64,000 bases of DNA from Nonomuraea cavernae (GCF_014646355.1 NZ_BMNH01000005.1:1-64000); one strand, 5' to 3'. Counted from the stretch's first letter, positions 49,456-58,298 are shown. Notes: generated from the sequence alone by a model not told the origin. Program-made: numbers and translations.

Positions 49456-50472
49456 GTGATCACTTCGGTGCTACGACTCGACGACGTACCGGTCAGCGAA
49501 CGGTTCGACTTCTGGTGGCAGGCCGTGGCCCGATCGGTGGTCTCGGTCAGCGCCTCCAGTGACCGGGAAGCCGACTTCTGGGCCGAGATGACGACGATCG
49601 ACCTCGGTTCGGTACCGATCTCCCGGATCAAGTGCGTCGGCTTCGAGGCGCACAGGAGCATGAGCAGGATCCGCAGTTCGGATCCCGAGGCGTACCTGAT
49701 CTCTCTCGTCTTACGCGGCATCGCGGGGATACAACAGGAGGACCGCGAGACGCTCCTGGCGCCGACCGATCTGATGCTCTGCGACACCTCCCTTCCCTAC
49801 AAGGCGTGGACGGCGAGCGATCCGCGTGACACGGCGACGGCGCGGCACCAGGCCGGCTCGGACGGCATCATCTTGCGGATCCCGCATGACGCTCTGCCGT
49901 TTCCCGTCCCGGAGATCCGTCGTCTGCTGGCCGCCGGGATCACAGGCCGGCAGGGCGTCGCCGCGCTGCTCAGTGACCTGCTTCGCGGAATCGTGACCCG
50001 GTCCGACGAGCTGTCGGTCGCCGACGTGGGTCGGCTGTCCACCGTCACTCTCGATCTCGTCATCGCCGTGCTCGCCCACGAGCTGGAAGTCGCCCCCACT
50101 CCGCTTCTGACCGACCCCAGCAGGACACTCACTCTGCGGATCCGGGCGTTCATCGAGCAACGGCTGGGACAGGTCGATCTGTCGCCCGCCGTCATCGCCG
50201 CCGCCCACCACATCTCCCTGCGCCATCTGTACCGGATGTTCCAGCAGGAAGGACATACCGTCGGCGGCTGGATCCGACAGCGGCGGCTGGAACGCTGCCG
50301 TCGCGCCCTGGCCGATCCCCGGCTGGACGGCATACCGATCAACGCCATCGCCGCTCGGTGGGGTTTCCCGAACGATTCGCACTTCAACCGCACCTTCCGC
50401 AGGGCCTTCGGCGTCACCCCGGCCGGTTACCGGTGGCAGGCGCGGAAGGGGCGGCTCATCGGGGACAACTGA
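49456..50472 (+). CDS. AraC-family regulator with AraC-binding-like N-terminal domain
   Basis: 338 residues from a GTG preceded by GGGGAG. The N-terminal ~200 residues match the AraC_binding_2 type (FDFWWQAVARSVVSV, ISLVLRGIAGIQQEDRETLLAPTDLMLCDTS). The C-terminal AraC HTH pair is clear (AAAHHISLRHLYRMFQQEGHTVGGW and IAARWGFPNDSHFNRTFRRAFGVTPAGYR). Binds an unknown ligand. No obvious target adjacent, as the next genes are on the opposite strand. Confidence 0.9.
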   Translation: MITSVLRLDDVPVSERFDFWWQAVARSVVSVSASSDREADFWAEMTTIDLGSVPISRIKCVGFEAHRSMSRIRSSDPEAYLISLVLRGIAGIQQEDRETLLAPTDLMLCDTSLPYKAWTASDPRDTATARHQAGSDGIILRIPHDALPFPVPEIRRLLAAGITGRQGVAALLSDLLRGIVTRSDELSVADVGRLSTVTLDLVIAVLAHELEVAPTPLLTDPSRTLTLRIRAFIEQRLGQVDLSPAVIAAAHHISLRHLYRMFQQEGHTVGGWIRQRRLERCRRALADPRLDGIPINAIAARWGFPNDSHFNRTFRRAFGVTPAGYRWQARKGRLIGDN

Positions 50473-50517
50473 CGGCCGGCCCGTTCGTCACCGCCGCTGA
50501 CAGGGATCCGGGGGCGG

Positions 50518-50976
50518 TCAGCGAGGGCTGGGGGCGGCCGCGCGGCGGACCACCACGCCGAGCAACCGGTCGCCGGGGACGTAACCGCAGTGGCGGGAGT
50601 CGTAGGAGTCGGCGGCGTTGTCGCCGGAGACGACCAGGCAGTCGTCGGGGACGGTCGTCTCGGGGACGCGGGCGAGGGCGTCGAAGCCGCTCCTGGGCAC
50701 GGGGTCGCCGGGGGCGGCGGTCACGCGCTTGATGCTCCAGGGCTCCCTGACCGCGAGGTTCCAGGCCGGGGGATAGCTGAGCCTGACCACCACCACCTGG
50801 CCGGTCCGCACCGAGCCGATCGGGGCGCGGCGGACCCAGACGCGGTCGCCCGAGCGGTAGGCGGGTTCCATGCTCGTGCCGGACACGGAGACCATGACGT
50901 AGCGGAGGCGCAGCCACAGGACGGCTCCCGCGACAGCCGCCGCGCACACCGCCAGGCTCACGACGACGACGCTCAC
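50518..50976 (-). CDS. S26-family signal peptidase
   Basis: 152 residues from a GTG overlapping the ABC gene stop (GTGA). An N-terminal membrane helix (VVVVSLAVCAAAVAGAVLWL), the catalytic Ser in SGTSMEPAYRSGDRVWV, the Lys in SIKRVTAAPGDPV and the DNAADSYDSRHCGYV box (S26 boxes B, D and E). It is last in the peptide cassette, where it would cut the leader of the exported Cys-rich peptide, though a general signal peptidase role cannot be excluded. Confidence 0.9.
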   Translation of the reverse strand: MSVVVVSLAVCAAAVAGAVLWLRLRYVMVSVSGTSMEPAYRSGDRVWVRRAPIGSVRTGQVVVVRLSYPPAWNLAVREPWSIKRVTAAPGDPVPRSGFDALARVPETTVPDDCLVVSGDNAADSYDSRHCGYVPGDRLLGVVVRRAAAPSPR

Positions 50977-52820
50977 TGCGGGAATCCCTCCGGTTGGCGC
51001 GTGGCGGTTTCGGCGTAGCCCTGGGCCTGGAGCCGGAACATCCGCGCGTACGTCCCGCCGGCGGCGAGGAGTTCTTCGTGGGCGCCCTGTTCCTTCACGG
51101 CGCCGTCGCCGAGCAGGACGATGAGGTCGGCGTCCCGGACGGCCCCGAGCCGATGGGAGATGAGCAGGCTGGTGCGGCCGGACCTGATCATGCGGAGCCG
51201 GGTGTGGATGTCGTGCTCGGCCTCCGCGTCGAGGCCCGCGCTCGGCTCGTCGAGGATCATGAGGTCGCGGGACCGGCGGAGGAAGGCCCGGGCCAGGGCC
51301 ACGCGCTGCCACTGGCCGCCGGACAGCACCACTCCCGTCTGCGTGTCGTCGTCGCCCGAGTCGCCGAAGAACATCCGGGTCAGCAGGGTGTCGTAGCCGA
51401 GGGGCAGCCCGCGAAGGGTCTCGTGCACGCCCGCCGTGCCGGCGGCCGTCTCGATGCGGCCGCGGTCACCGAGCGCGGTGAGGTCGCCGAGGGCGACGTT
51501 GTCGGCGGCGCTGAAGTCGTAGGCCATGAAGTCCTGGAACACCGCGCCGATGCGTGCGCGCAGCGCGGCGGGATCCATGTCCCTGATGTTGACGCCGTCC
51601 CACAGGATCGCGCCCTTCGTGGGGTCGTAGAAGCGGCAGAGCAGCTTCACGATCGTGCTCTTGCCCGAGCCGTTGTGGCCGACGAGCGCGAGTGTCGTCC
51701 CGGCGGGAAGGAACAGGTTCACGCCGCGCAGCACCCACGGATGCCCGTCGCTGTAGCGGAACCACACGTCGCGCAGCTCGATGCCGTGGCGCAGCGTGGG
51801 ACTGTCGAGCGGTTCCGCCGGGGCGGGCAGGTCGGGCCCGTCGTCCACCACCGCCGCGTAGTGGCCGAACATCATGAGCTGCTGGTGGCCGCCGGCGATC
51901 GAGTCCACCACGGAGTCCAGCGCGCCCTGCACGCCCATCACCGCGGCCACGAACATGGACACGTCGCCCACGGTGAGCTGCCCCTGGACGGCCGCGAACA
52001 CGGTCCAGGCCAGCCCGGCGCCCGAAACCGCCGCCGACAGGGTCGCGAGCGCCGCATGGACCAGTTGCTCGCGCCGGTCGAGGCGGCGGCGGGCATCGTT
52101 CGCGGCCATGCGGTCGGCGAGCATCCGCCCGCGCAGGAAGACGCCGAGCCCGAACAGCCGGACCTCCCTCGCCGCGTTCACGCTGGTCAGGAGGTCGCTG
52201 TAGAAGAACTCGCGGCGCTCGGTCGGGCCGATCGACAGCAGCACCGCCGCCCTGAGCCGCGAGAGCCGTACGGACATCATCAGGGCAGGAACCCCGGCCG
52301 CCAGCACGATGAGGGTGATCGCCGTGTTGATCACCAGGAGCGATCCGACGAACCCGGCGAGGGTGAGCAGGCCGCGGACGAAGCCGAGGACGTAGTCGAC
52401 CAGCCGCCCGGGGGTGTTCGCGCTCTGCTGGGCGAGCCGCAGGCGGTCCAGGAAGGCGGGGTCCTCCAGCCGGCTGACGCCCACGGCCCGGTCGAGGGCG
52501 GTGAACAGCTCGTCCTGGGCGGAGAGCCCCACCCTGCGGTCGATCTCCCCCCGCAGGTACTGCGTCGCGTACGGCACGGCCGCGTTCACCAGGCCGGCCG
52601 CCGCGAGGCCGGTCACCAGCCCGGCGACCGCCGAGATGGAGCCGGCCGTCACCACCGTGTCGAGCGTCAGCTTGGTCAGCCAGGCGATCGCCACCGGGAA
52701 CGCGGCCGTCAGCAGGGTGACGGCAAGGTAGCAGGCCATGGCGGAGGGGGCCGACCGGCAGGCGAGAACGATCGCCCGGATCAACCCGGCCGCCAGCGGG
52801 CGGCGGTCGGACGCCGTCAT
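50973..52820 (-). CDS. ABC transporter, fused membrane and ATP-binding domains
   Basis: 615 residues. A six-helix exporter membrane domain (about 20-325) then an ABC ATPase: Walker A GHNGSGKST, Q-loop VFQDFMAYD, signature LSGGQWQR and Walker B LMILDEPSAGLD. Single-chain exporter, presumably a homodimer. It lacks an N-terminal C39 peptidase domain, so leader removal would need the adjacent signal peptidase. The start overlaps the TlpA-like gene (ATGA). Likely exports the Cys-rich peptide. Confidence 0.9.
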   Translation of the reverse strand: MTASDRRPLAAGLIRAIVLACRSAPSAMACYLAVTLLTAAFPVAIAWLTKLTLDTVVTAGSISAVAGLVTGLAAAGLVNAAVPYATQYLRGEIDRRVGLSAQDELFTALDRAVGVSRLEDPAFLDRLRLAQQSANTPGRLVDYVLGFVRGLLTLAGFVGSLLVINTAITLIVLAAGVPALMMSVRLSRLRAAVLLSIGPTERREFFYSDLLTSVNAAREVRLFGLGVFLRGRMLADRMAANDARRRLDRREQLVHAALATLSAAVSGAGLAWTVFAAVQGQLTVGDVSMFVAAVMGVQGALDSVVDSIAGGHQQLMMFGHYAAVVDDGPDLPAPAEPLDSPTLRHGIELRDVWFRYSDGHPWVLRGVNLFLPAGTTLALVGHNGSGKSTIVKLLCRFYDPTKGAILWDGVNIRDMDPAALRARIGAVFQDFMAYDFSAADNVALGDLTALGDRGRIETAAGTAGVHETLRGLPLGYDTLLTRMFFGDSGDDDTQTGVVLSGGQWQRVALARAFLRRSRDLMILDEPSAGLDAEAEHDIHTRLRMIRSGRTSLLISHRLGAVRDADLIVLLGDGAVKEQGAHEELLAAGGTYARMFRLQAQGYAETATRQPEGFPQ

Positions 52821-53377
52821 CTCTCGGCGGGCGCCGCGAGCCTGGCGACGTCACGCTCGACCGCGAGGACCGTCCCCTCGCTGTTGACCAGGCAGAACGC
52901 GGGGTATTCGGTGACGGAGAAGGCCCTGGCGACCCCGCCGGCGTAGTCGTCGTCCACGACGACCGTCGCCACCTGCCGTAGTTCGGCGGCCATCTGCGCC
53001 GTCGCGGCCTGCTCCCCGGGCGCCACGATCGCGAGGATCAGGCGGCGGCCCCCGATGCGCTCGCGGGCGTGGGCGAGGAATCCCGGCAGCTTTTCCACGC
53101 AGGGCGCGCAGCCGGGGCTGAAGAACGCCACCAGCGTCTCACCCGACAGGGAACTCCTGCCGATCTCCTCCCCGTCGAGGGTGGTCGCGGTGAACTCCTC
53201 GACGGCGGTCCCCACCGCAGGCAGCCCGCCCTCGAACGTCCCCGCGGGCCCGGCCCGCAGCAGCCCTTCGAGATGGGCGGTGTGCTCTTTCAGCCGGCGG
53301 ACGATGCCGAGCGTCAGGACAAGATCCAGTGCGCACACCGCCCCGACCAGGACGATGGCGGCCCACATCACGGCCAT
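52817..53377 (-). CDS. Membrane-anchored TlpA/MauD-like thioredoxin
   Basis: 186 residues. One N-terminal helix (MAVMWAAIVLVGAVCALDLVL), then a thioredoxin fold with CAPC (in FFSPGCAPCVEKLPGF) and a cis-Pro region (VTEYPAFCLVN). MauD-like proteins form or rearrange disulfides in exported multi-disulfide proteins such as methylamine dehydrogenase small subunit. Here the likely substrate is the eight-Cys peptide at 54150. Works with the MauE-like protein upstream. Confidence 0.85.
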   Translation of the reverse strand: MAVMWAAIVLVGAVCALDLVLTLGIVRRLKEHTAHLEGLLRAGPAGTFEGGLPAVGTAVEEFTATTLDGEEIGRSSLSGETLVAFFSPGCAPCVEKLPGFLAHARERIGGRRLILAIVAPGEQAATAQMAAELRQVATVVVDDDYAGGVARAFSVTEYPAFCLVNSEGTVLAVERDVARLAAPAER

Positions 53378-53405
53378 TGCGTGCTCCCTTCGAGCGTCCC
53401 GACGG

Positions 53406-53939
53406 CTACGACAGCCTCGGGCCGAACAGTTCGCCGAGTTCTTCGAGACGTACGACGATCACGGCCGCCGCGAGCGCCGCGGCCGCGGTGACCGCCAGCC
53501 CGGCGGCCTCGGCCGCGCCGAGCGGGCCGGGGTCGAACGTCAGCCCCGCGGCGACCGCGCCGAGGAGCAGTGCGTTGCGTACGAGATGCCACCCGCTCAG
53601 CGGCGCCGACCCGCCGAAGCACCGGCAGGCGGTGGCGACGCCCCGGCGCAGGGCCAGCGCGATGGCCAGCCCGAAGGCGGTGACGAGTACGCCCGCGAGA
53701 ATCAGCGCCACGAAGGGCGCGGGGGCCAGCAGCAGCACCACGGCCGCCTCGGCGGCCACGACGAGGGGGGCGACCAGCCTGGCGGCGGCAGTCGGGGCGC
53801 TCCCCGAAGGAAGGAGGGCGCCCAGCAGTTTCCGCGTCGACTCCACGAACTCCCGCCGGTCCCCCCTGAGCTTGCTCACGACGGAGACGGCGAAGACGAG
53901 GGCGACGAGCCAGCGACATCCGAAAGCGAGATATTCCAC
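53406..53939 (-). CDS. MauE/DoxX-like redox membrane protein
   Basis: 177 residues with four to five membrane helices (GCRWLVALVFAVSVVSKL; RLVAPLVVAAEAAVVLLL; APFVALILAGVLVTAFGLAIAL; VRNALLLGAVAAGLTF; AAALAAAVIVV). The sequence VATACRCFGG carries a C-x-C pair as in MauE proteins, which work with MauD in disulfide formation. Starts the maturation operon (mauE-like, tlpA-like, ABC, signal peptidase). Confidence 0.85.
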   Translation of the reverse strand: MEYLAFGCRWLVALVFAVSVVSKLRGDRREFVESTRKLLGALLPSGSAPTAAARLVAPLVVAAEAAVVLLLAPAPFVALILAGVLVTAFGLAIALALRRGVATACRCFGGSAPLSGWHLVRNALLLGAVAAGLTFDPGPLGAAEAAGLAVTAAAALAAAVIVVRLEELGELFGPRLS

Positions 53940-53977
53940 GCGTACTCCCAGCGCGAATCCGACCGGCCGGTGATTCC

Positions 53978-54013
53978 GGGGCCGCCGTGCCCGTGGCGGG
54001 CCACGGCGGCCCC
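53978..54013 (-). terminator. Strong hairpin between precursor gene and maturation operon
   Basis: GGGGCCGCCGTG / CACGGCGGCCCC, a perfect 12-bp stem with a 12-nt loop. It lies after the peptide gene and 39 bp before the MauE-like start. Without a U-tract it may act as a partial terminator or mRNA-stabilising structure that lets more precursor than machinery be made. Confidence 0.65.
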
Positions 54014-54021
54014 GTGCCTCC

Positions 54022-54082
54022 CGCCGGTCAGCAGAACCGCCGGTCAGCAGTAACCGCCGGTCAGCGGTGATCGCCGGTCAGC
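54022..54082. repeat. Four direct repeats of CGCCGGTCAGC
   Basis: Copies start at 54022, 54038, 54055 and 54072 (periods 16, 17, 17 bp). They lie between the hairpin and the duplicated core segment, and the last overlaps that segment's end. Confidence 0.8.
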
Positions 54083-54123
54083 CTGCAGCCCGTGCACGCC
54101 GAGCGGCTGAAACGGTGTTCGAC
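54061..54123 (-). pseudogene. Decayed duplicate of the core-peptide coding segment
   Basis: 21 codons (VEHRFSRSACTGC then RLTGDHR, stop) that align with the last 21 codons of the precursor (IEHCFSGSACTGC then TATSGSC, stop) 89 bp upstream. They follow the precursor's TAG and are not in its frame. Cys has changed to Arg at one position and the final Cys is lost. An internal GTCGAACACC duplication is also visible. Confidence 0.75.
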
Positions 54124-54149
54124 GACGGTGTTCGACGTACGTGCCGTCG

Positions 54150-54356
54150 CTAGCAGCTGCCGCTGGTCGCCGTGCAGCCCGTGCACGCCGAGCCGCTGAA
54201 GCAGTGTTCGATGTAGGTTCCCCTCCGGCGGGTGCCGTTGCTGTAGACGATGCAGCAGGTGCGCACGCACTGGCAGGGACCCGACGCGAGGACCGTCATC
54301 CTGGGGACCAGCCGCTCCAGCAGCCTGTCGCCGAACCTCGTGATCGTTTCGGTCAT
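54150..54356 (-). CDS. Cys-rich secreted peptide precursor (eight cysteines)
   Basis: 68 residues from the ATG at 54356, preceded by GGGAGGTGA at a good distance (a second ATG at 54362 is too close to it). N-terminal ~25 residues are charged/amphipathic (TRFGDRLLERLVPRMTVLAS), like a leader. Cysteines lie at 28, 30, 34, 35, 52, 58, 61 and 68, enough for four disulfides. Gly/Ser/Thr-rich C-terminus. No lantibiotic or other modifying enzyme is nearby, but MauE-, MauD/TlpA-like, ABC and signal-peptidase genes follow. Most likely a disulfide-rich exported peptide. Activity unknown. Confidence 0.7.
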   Translation of the reverse strand: MTETITRFGDRLLERLVPRMTVLASGPCQCVRTCCIVYSNGTRRRGTYIEHCFSGSACTGCTATSGSC

Positions 54357-54643
54357 GGACATTCACCTCCCTTCGAGATCTCGTGTGCCGAGGCAGTCGC
54401 GTGACCGTGAACAAAGAGGTAAAGGGGATGGGGGCGCCCGGGTCCGTGTGGCCGTCGGCGCCGCCGGTCATCGGGGTGGTGAAGAGTACGATCCGGCCGG
54501 TTGCGGGTGCGGTGTCTGCCTCATGAGGCCATTCCCCGTTCGATCGCTCCTGGCCATGAGCATGGCACGGGCGGGCATCCGCCGCTTTTCCGTGCGTGCC
54601 ACGCCTGTTGCTCGTGCGTGCCAGGATTCGCGAGGGAGGGGGG

Positions 54644-55144
54644 TCACGGCCTCCTGGCGGCGAACCTGGCCGTCGCGTCGTCGCCACGCACACGTCGCAA
54701 CCCGGCCTTCTCCAGGACGCGGACGGAGGCCACGTTCGCCAGGTCCACGTCGGCGAACACCTCGTCCACGCCCGGAGCGGTGAGCCCGAAGGCGGTCATC
54801 GCCCGGGTCGCCTCCGTGGCGTACCCGCGCCCACGCCGGGACTCCACGATCCCGTACCCGACCTCGATGACGCCGTCGTCGGGCGGCCAGAACAGCCCGA
54901 TCGCGCCGACGGCCAGACCGCTCTCCCGTTCGACGATCTGACGCTGGCCGTACACGTTCATGGCCTCGGGGCGCTCGGCGATGAAGCCGGCGATGCGCCG
55001 GTCGGCGGCGGAGGGGAAGTCCTGCGCCCAGTGCGCGAGCCGGCGGCCGCCGACGACCGCGGCGACGTCGCCGGGGGGCCACAGACGCAGCACGAGCCGC
55101 TCAGTGGTCACATCCACGCCGGTCGGTGAGAAGGAAGGGGACAC
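54644..55144 (-). CDS. GNAT acetyltransferase
   Basis: 166 residues. TTERLVLRLWPPGDV at the N-terminus, the acetyl-CoA loop VGYGIVESRRGRGYATEATRA (R-x-x-G-x-G/A) and ANVASVRVLEKAGLRRV. RimJ-like small GNAT; substrate unknown. The 281 bp between it and the peptide gene hold no gene. Confidence 0.85.
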   Translation of the reverse strand: MSPSFSPTGVDVTTERLVLRLWPPGDVAAVVGGRRLAHWAQDFPSAADRRIAGFIAERPEAMNVYGQRQIVERESGLAVGAIGLFWPPDDGVIEVGYGIVESRRGRGYATEATRAMTAFGLTAPGVDEVFADVDLANVASVRVLEKAGLRRVRGDDATARFAARRP

Positions 55145-55318
55145 GCGGCACTCCTGATCGTTCGTACGCCTCGGGGACGCGGCCCCCGGGCGAGGACGGA
55201 CTCATCGAAGGAGCGATCGACGTGGATCCATCCCTATCGAACCACGATTCGGAGACCGTCGTCCTGTCGGTGCTTCAGGGATCGACGGCCGCCCGACGAC
55301 CGGAGGGAGCGTCACGTC

Positions 55319-56191
55319 TCATCGCGGCTGGATCCGATCGAGCCGCCGCCACCGGTCGTCGCTCAGCCGCAGGTTCGCCGCGGCGACGTTCTCCTCCAGG
55401 TGACCGATCGCGCCGGTGCCGGGGATCGGCAGCACGACGGGCGAGCGGTGCAACAGCCAGGCGAGCGAGACCTGCGCCGCCGTGGCGCCGAGTTCGGCCG
55501 CCACGGCGGTGATCTCGGCGGTCGCCCTCGCCACCGCGGGGTGGACGGGGCGCCAGGGCAGGAAGGCGATCCCCGCCTCGGCGCAGGCGTCGAGCACGGC
55601 CTCGTGCTCGCGATCCAGCATGCTGTAGCGGTTCTGGACGCTCGCGACGTCGATGATCCGCAGCGCCTGCTGGAGCTGGCCGACGGTGACCTCGGACAGT
55701 CCGATGTGACCGATCTTGCCCTCGGCCTGGAGGTCGCGCAGCGCACCCAGCTGGTCGGCGAGCGGCACCTCCGGGTCGACGCGATGCAGTTGGAGCAGCT
55801 CGAGCCGGTCGACGCGTAGCCGGCGCAGGCCCTGCTCGACCTGGTCGCGCAGGAAGTCGGGCCGTCCGCAGATCGCGGCCTCGTGCGGGGGGCTCGGCGG
55901 CGCGACCCCGACCTTCGTCGCGATGAGCAGGTCGTCAGGATAGGGGTGCAGCGCCTCGGCGAGGAGTTCCTCGTTGGCGCCCCAGCCGTACAGGTGCGCG
56001 GTGTCGATCAGGGTGACGCCCAGCTCGACGGCGCGCCGGGCTACGGCGATGGCGGCCTCGCGAGCCGGTCGGGGTGCGGTCGGCAGGTGCATGGCCCCGA
56101 ACCCGAGCCGTCGCACGCTCAGCTCACCCCCGATGCGGAACGTGCTCGACGGCAGGTGCCGGGGGAACGTGTCCAACTCGTTGTTACTCAC
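55319..56191 (-). CDS. Aldo-keto reductase
   Basis: 290 residues. RLGFGAMHLP, catalytic DTAHLYGWG (Asp, Tyr), ATKVGV (Lys), LELLQLHRVDP (His) and the NADPH-loop-like VLPIPGTGAIGHLEEN. TIM-barrel NADPH reductase of aldehydes or ketones. It stands alone between the GNAT and the flavoprotein gene; 127 bp and 284 bp of flanking sequence hold no gene I can support. Confidence 0.9.
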   Translation of the reverse strand: MSNNELDTFPRHLPSSTFRIGGELSVRRLGFGAMHLPTAPRPAREAAIAVARRAVELGVTLIDTAHLYGWGANEELLAEALHPYPDDLLIATKVGVAPPSPPHEAAICGRPDFLRDQVEQGLRRLRVDRLELLQLHRVDPEVPLADQLGALRDLQAEGKIGHIGLSEVTVGQLQQALRIIDVASVQNRYSMLDREHEAVLDACAEAGIAFLPWRPVHPAVARATAEITAVAAELGATAAQVSLAWLLHRSPVVLPIPGTGAIGHLEENVAAANLRLSDDRWRRLDRIQPR

Positions 56192-56475
56192 CCCCGCAAC
56201 CTAGCGGCGCCCGGCACGCTTATCGTCGCCCTGTCAGGGCCACTCTCCCTACGCGCGCCGGCCTCGATGGCCGGGAGGCTCTGCTCGCCATGATGGTGGT
56301 GGCGGGGACGAGCCAGACCAGGAAGAAGGGGTGGAGGACGAAGTTCAGCCGGCCGCCAGAGGCAACGACCGAGACCCACGATCAAGATCCGGAGTGTGGC
56401 GGCGGTGTGAAGGTATGGGGCAGGTAGCGTGCAACCCGTGGCGCCGACGGGGCAGCGCTCCTAGCGTCGCAAGGT

Positions 56476-57615
56476 ATGCGGACAGTGGACGTCCTGGTGG
56501 TGGGTGCGGGCCTGGCCGGCCTGCGCACGGCACTCCTGCTCGCGCGGCGCGAGCTGAACGTGATGGTGGTCGACCGCCGCAGGTCGCTGTCGGCGGGCAT
56601 CCGCACGACGGGGATCTTCGTACGCCGCACTCTCGATGACTTCGACCTGCCGGAGCACCTGCTCGGGCCGGGTATCCGGGACGTGCTGCTGTATCCGCCG
56701 TCGCGGCGGGCGCCGATCCGGCTCACCAGCGACCGGGACGAGTACCGGGTGGCCGACATGGCGGCCGTCTACGAGCACGCGCGTCACGAGGCGGAGTCGG
56801 CCGGGGCGCGGGTCCTCCTGGGCGTACGGTATGTCGGCGCGTCGAACGGTTTCGTACGGTTCGCGGGTGCGGAGCCGGTGACGGCCCGGTTCGTCATCGG
56901 CGCCGATGGCCCCCGCTCGCGGGTGGCCCGTGATCTCGGCCTCGACGTCAACCGGCGCTTCCTCGTCGGTGCCGAGATCGTTCACGCGATCGAGTCGGGC
57001 GCGAGCGTCCCGGCGTTCCACTGCGTGCTGGACCCGCGGGTCGCTCCCGGGTACCTGGGCTGGGTCATCGACGACGGCCGGCATGCGCATGTCGGCGTCG
57101 CGGGATATCCGAACGCGATGCGCACCGGCCTCCGCCACCTGCTGGACGCCTTCGCCGCGGACGCGCCCGGCCGGGTGACGCCGGCCGGCCCGGTCGAGCG
57201 TCGAGGTGGTCCGATCCCGGTCGGCGGGGTGCTGCGACGGTTGGCGAGCCCCGCCGGGCTGCTCGTCGGAGACGCGGCGGGCGCGGTGTCGCCGCTGACG
57301 GCCGGTGGGCTGGACCCCTGCCTGCGCATGTCCGAGCTGGCCGCGGCGGTCACCGCCGGCTACCTGCGTACCGGTGACCAACGCCTGCTCAGCCGGTACG
57401 ACGGGAACACGTTGCGGGCCAAATTCCGAGGACGGCTCTGGCTGCGCCGCGTGTTCGCCGGCATCCGATCCCCCGCTGCGGCGGAGGCGGCGGTGACCGT
57501 GCTGCGGGGGCGTGCCGGTCGTGCGTTGGCGGCCCGCGTCCTGTTCGGCGACGGCTCGTTTCCCGAAGTCGACCCACGGCTCGCGGATCTGGCGACCGGC
57601 CACCGTCGCCGGTGA
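56476..57615 (+). CDS. FAD-dependent monooxygenase/geranylgeranyl-reductase-like
   Basis: 379 residues. GxGxxG motif VDVLVVGAGLAGLRTALLLARRE, second motif VIGADGPRSRVAR and GLLVGDAAGAVSPLTAGGL. The organisation is that of class A flavoprotein monooxygenases and GGR-type reductases. No signal peptide. Substrate unknown, possibly a menaquinone or isoprenoid side chain. It stands alone. Confidence 0.85.
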   Translation: MRTVDVLVVGAGLAGLRTALLLARRELNVMVVDRRRSLSAGIRTTGIFVRRTLDDFDLPEHLLGPGIRDVLLYPPSRRAPIRLTSDRDEYRVADMAAVYEHARHEAESAGARVLLGVRYVGASNGFVRFAGAEPVTARFVIGADGPRSRVARDLGLDVNRRFLVGAEIVHAIESGASVPAFHCVLDPRVAPGYLGWVIDDGRHAHVGVAGYPNAMRTGLRHLLDAFAADAPGRVTPAGPVERRGGPIPVGGVLRRLASPAGLLVGDAAGAVSPLTAGGLDPCLRMSELAAAVTAGYLRTGDQRLLSRYDGNTLRAKFRGRLWLRRVFAGIRSPAAAEAAVTVLRGRAGRALAARVLFGDGSFPEVDPRLADLATGHRRR

Positions 57616-57632
57616 CGCCGACCGGCTCGCGA

Positions 57633-58298
57633 TCACGTCGTGCTGCTCGTCGTACCGGTCTGGCCGGGGTTCTCGGCGCGCAACCGGCAGGAGATGGCGA
57701 CGAGCCAGCTGGAGATGATCACCGCGCCGGCGGCGAAGCGCAGGCTCGCGCTGTCCTCGCTCCACGGCGGGACCGTGAGAACGAAGGTGGTGATGCCGGC
57801 GGCGGCGCTGTACGCCGACCAGCCGCGCCGTCCTTGACCGGCGAACCGCCGGGCGAACACGAGACCGGCCGCGATCAGGGACAGGAAGGCCGCGGCGGCG
57901 AAGACCGTGTGCAGGGCGCTGTTCACGCTGAGGTGCTCGGGCACGCCCTCGGGGGCGCCGACCGGCCAGCCCAGGGCGGGGTCGGGGGCGAAGAGTCCGC
58001 CGCCGATCATTCCCACGCCGTAGACGCCGACCAGAGCCGGCCCGAACCTGCTCGCCCGTCCGGGACGCAGCGTTCGCCGGAGGCCGACCGCGAAGAGGAT
58101 GGCCAGCAGGCCCGTGACCACGAAGTTCGCGACCTGGATCCAGCCGAGGTCGCCGAGGGTCAGCGAGCTCAGCGCGTGCCGGGGGAGGTCGAAGCCGTCG
58201 CGGGTGAAGGCCTGCGCGAACGAGGTGACGGGGAAGAGCACCCCGGCGACCGCGCCGCAGCTCAGTAGGAGCGCGGTTCGTCGGTGCTGGGTGGGCAT
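57633..58298 (-). CDS. DUF998 family membrane protein
   Basis: 221 residues from the ATG at 58298, six membrane helices. FTRDGFDLPRHALSSLTLGDLGWIQVANF is a conserved DUF998 segment and recurs almost intact (FTREGFDLLRHPISMLSTGDLGWLQIANF in essence) in the protein encoded from 63617. Both copies stand near an ECF42 sigma gene and a DGPF gene, so it is a likely target or partner of the sigma factor. Confidence 0.85.
   Translation of the reverse strand: MPTQHRRTALLLSCGAVAGVLFPVTSFAQAFTRDGFDLPRHALSSLTLGDLGWIQVANFVVTGLLAILFAVGLRRTLRPGRASRFGPALVGVYGVGMIGGGLFAPDPALGWPVGAPEGVPEHLSVNSALHTVFAAAAFLSLIAAGLVFARRFAGQGRRGWSAYSAAAGITTFVLTVPPWSEDSASLRFAAGAVIISSWLVAISCRLRAENPGQTGTTSSTT

Noticed and set aside
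50994..52946. 650-codon open frame opposite the ABC transporter
   Set aside because: Antisense shadow of an ABC exporter with all ATPase motifs.
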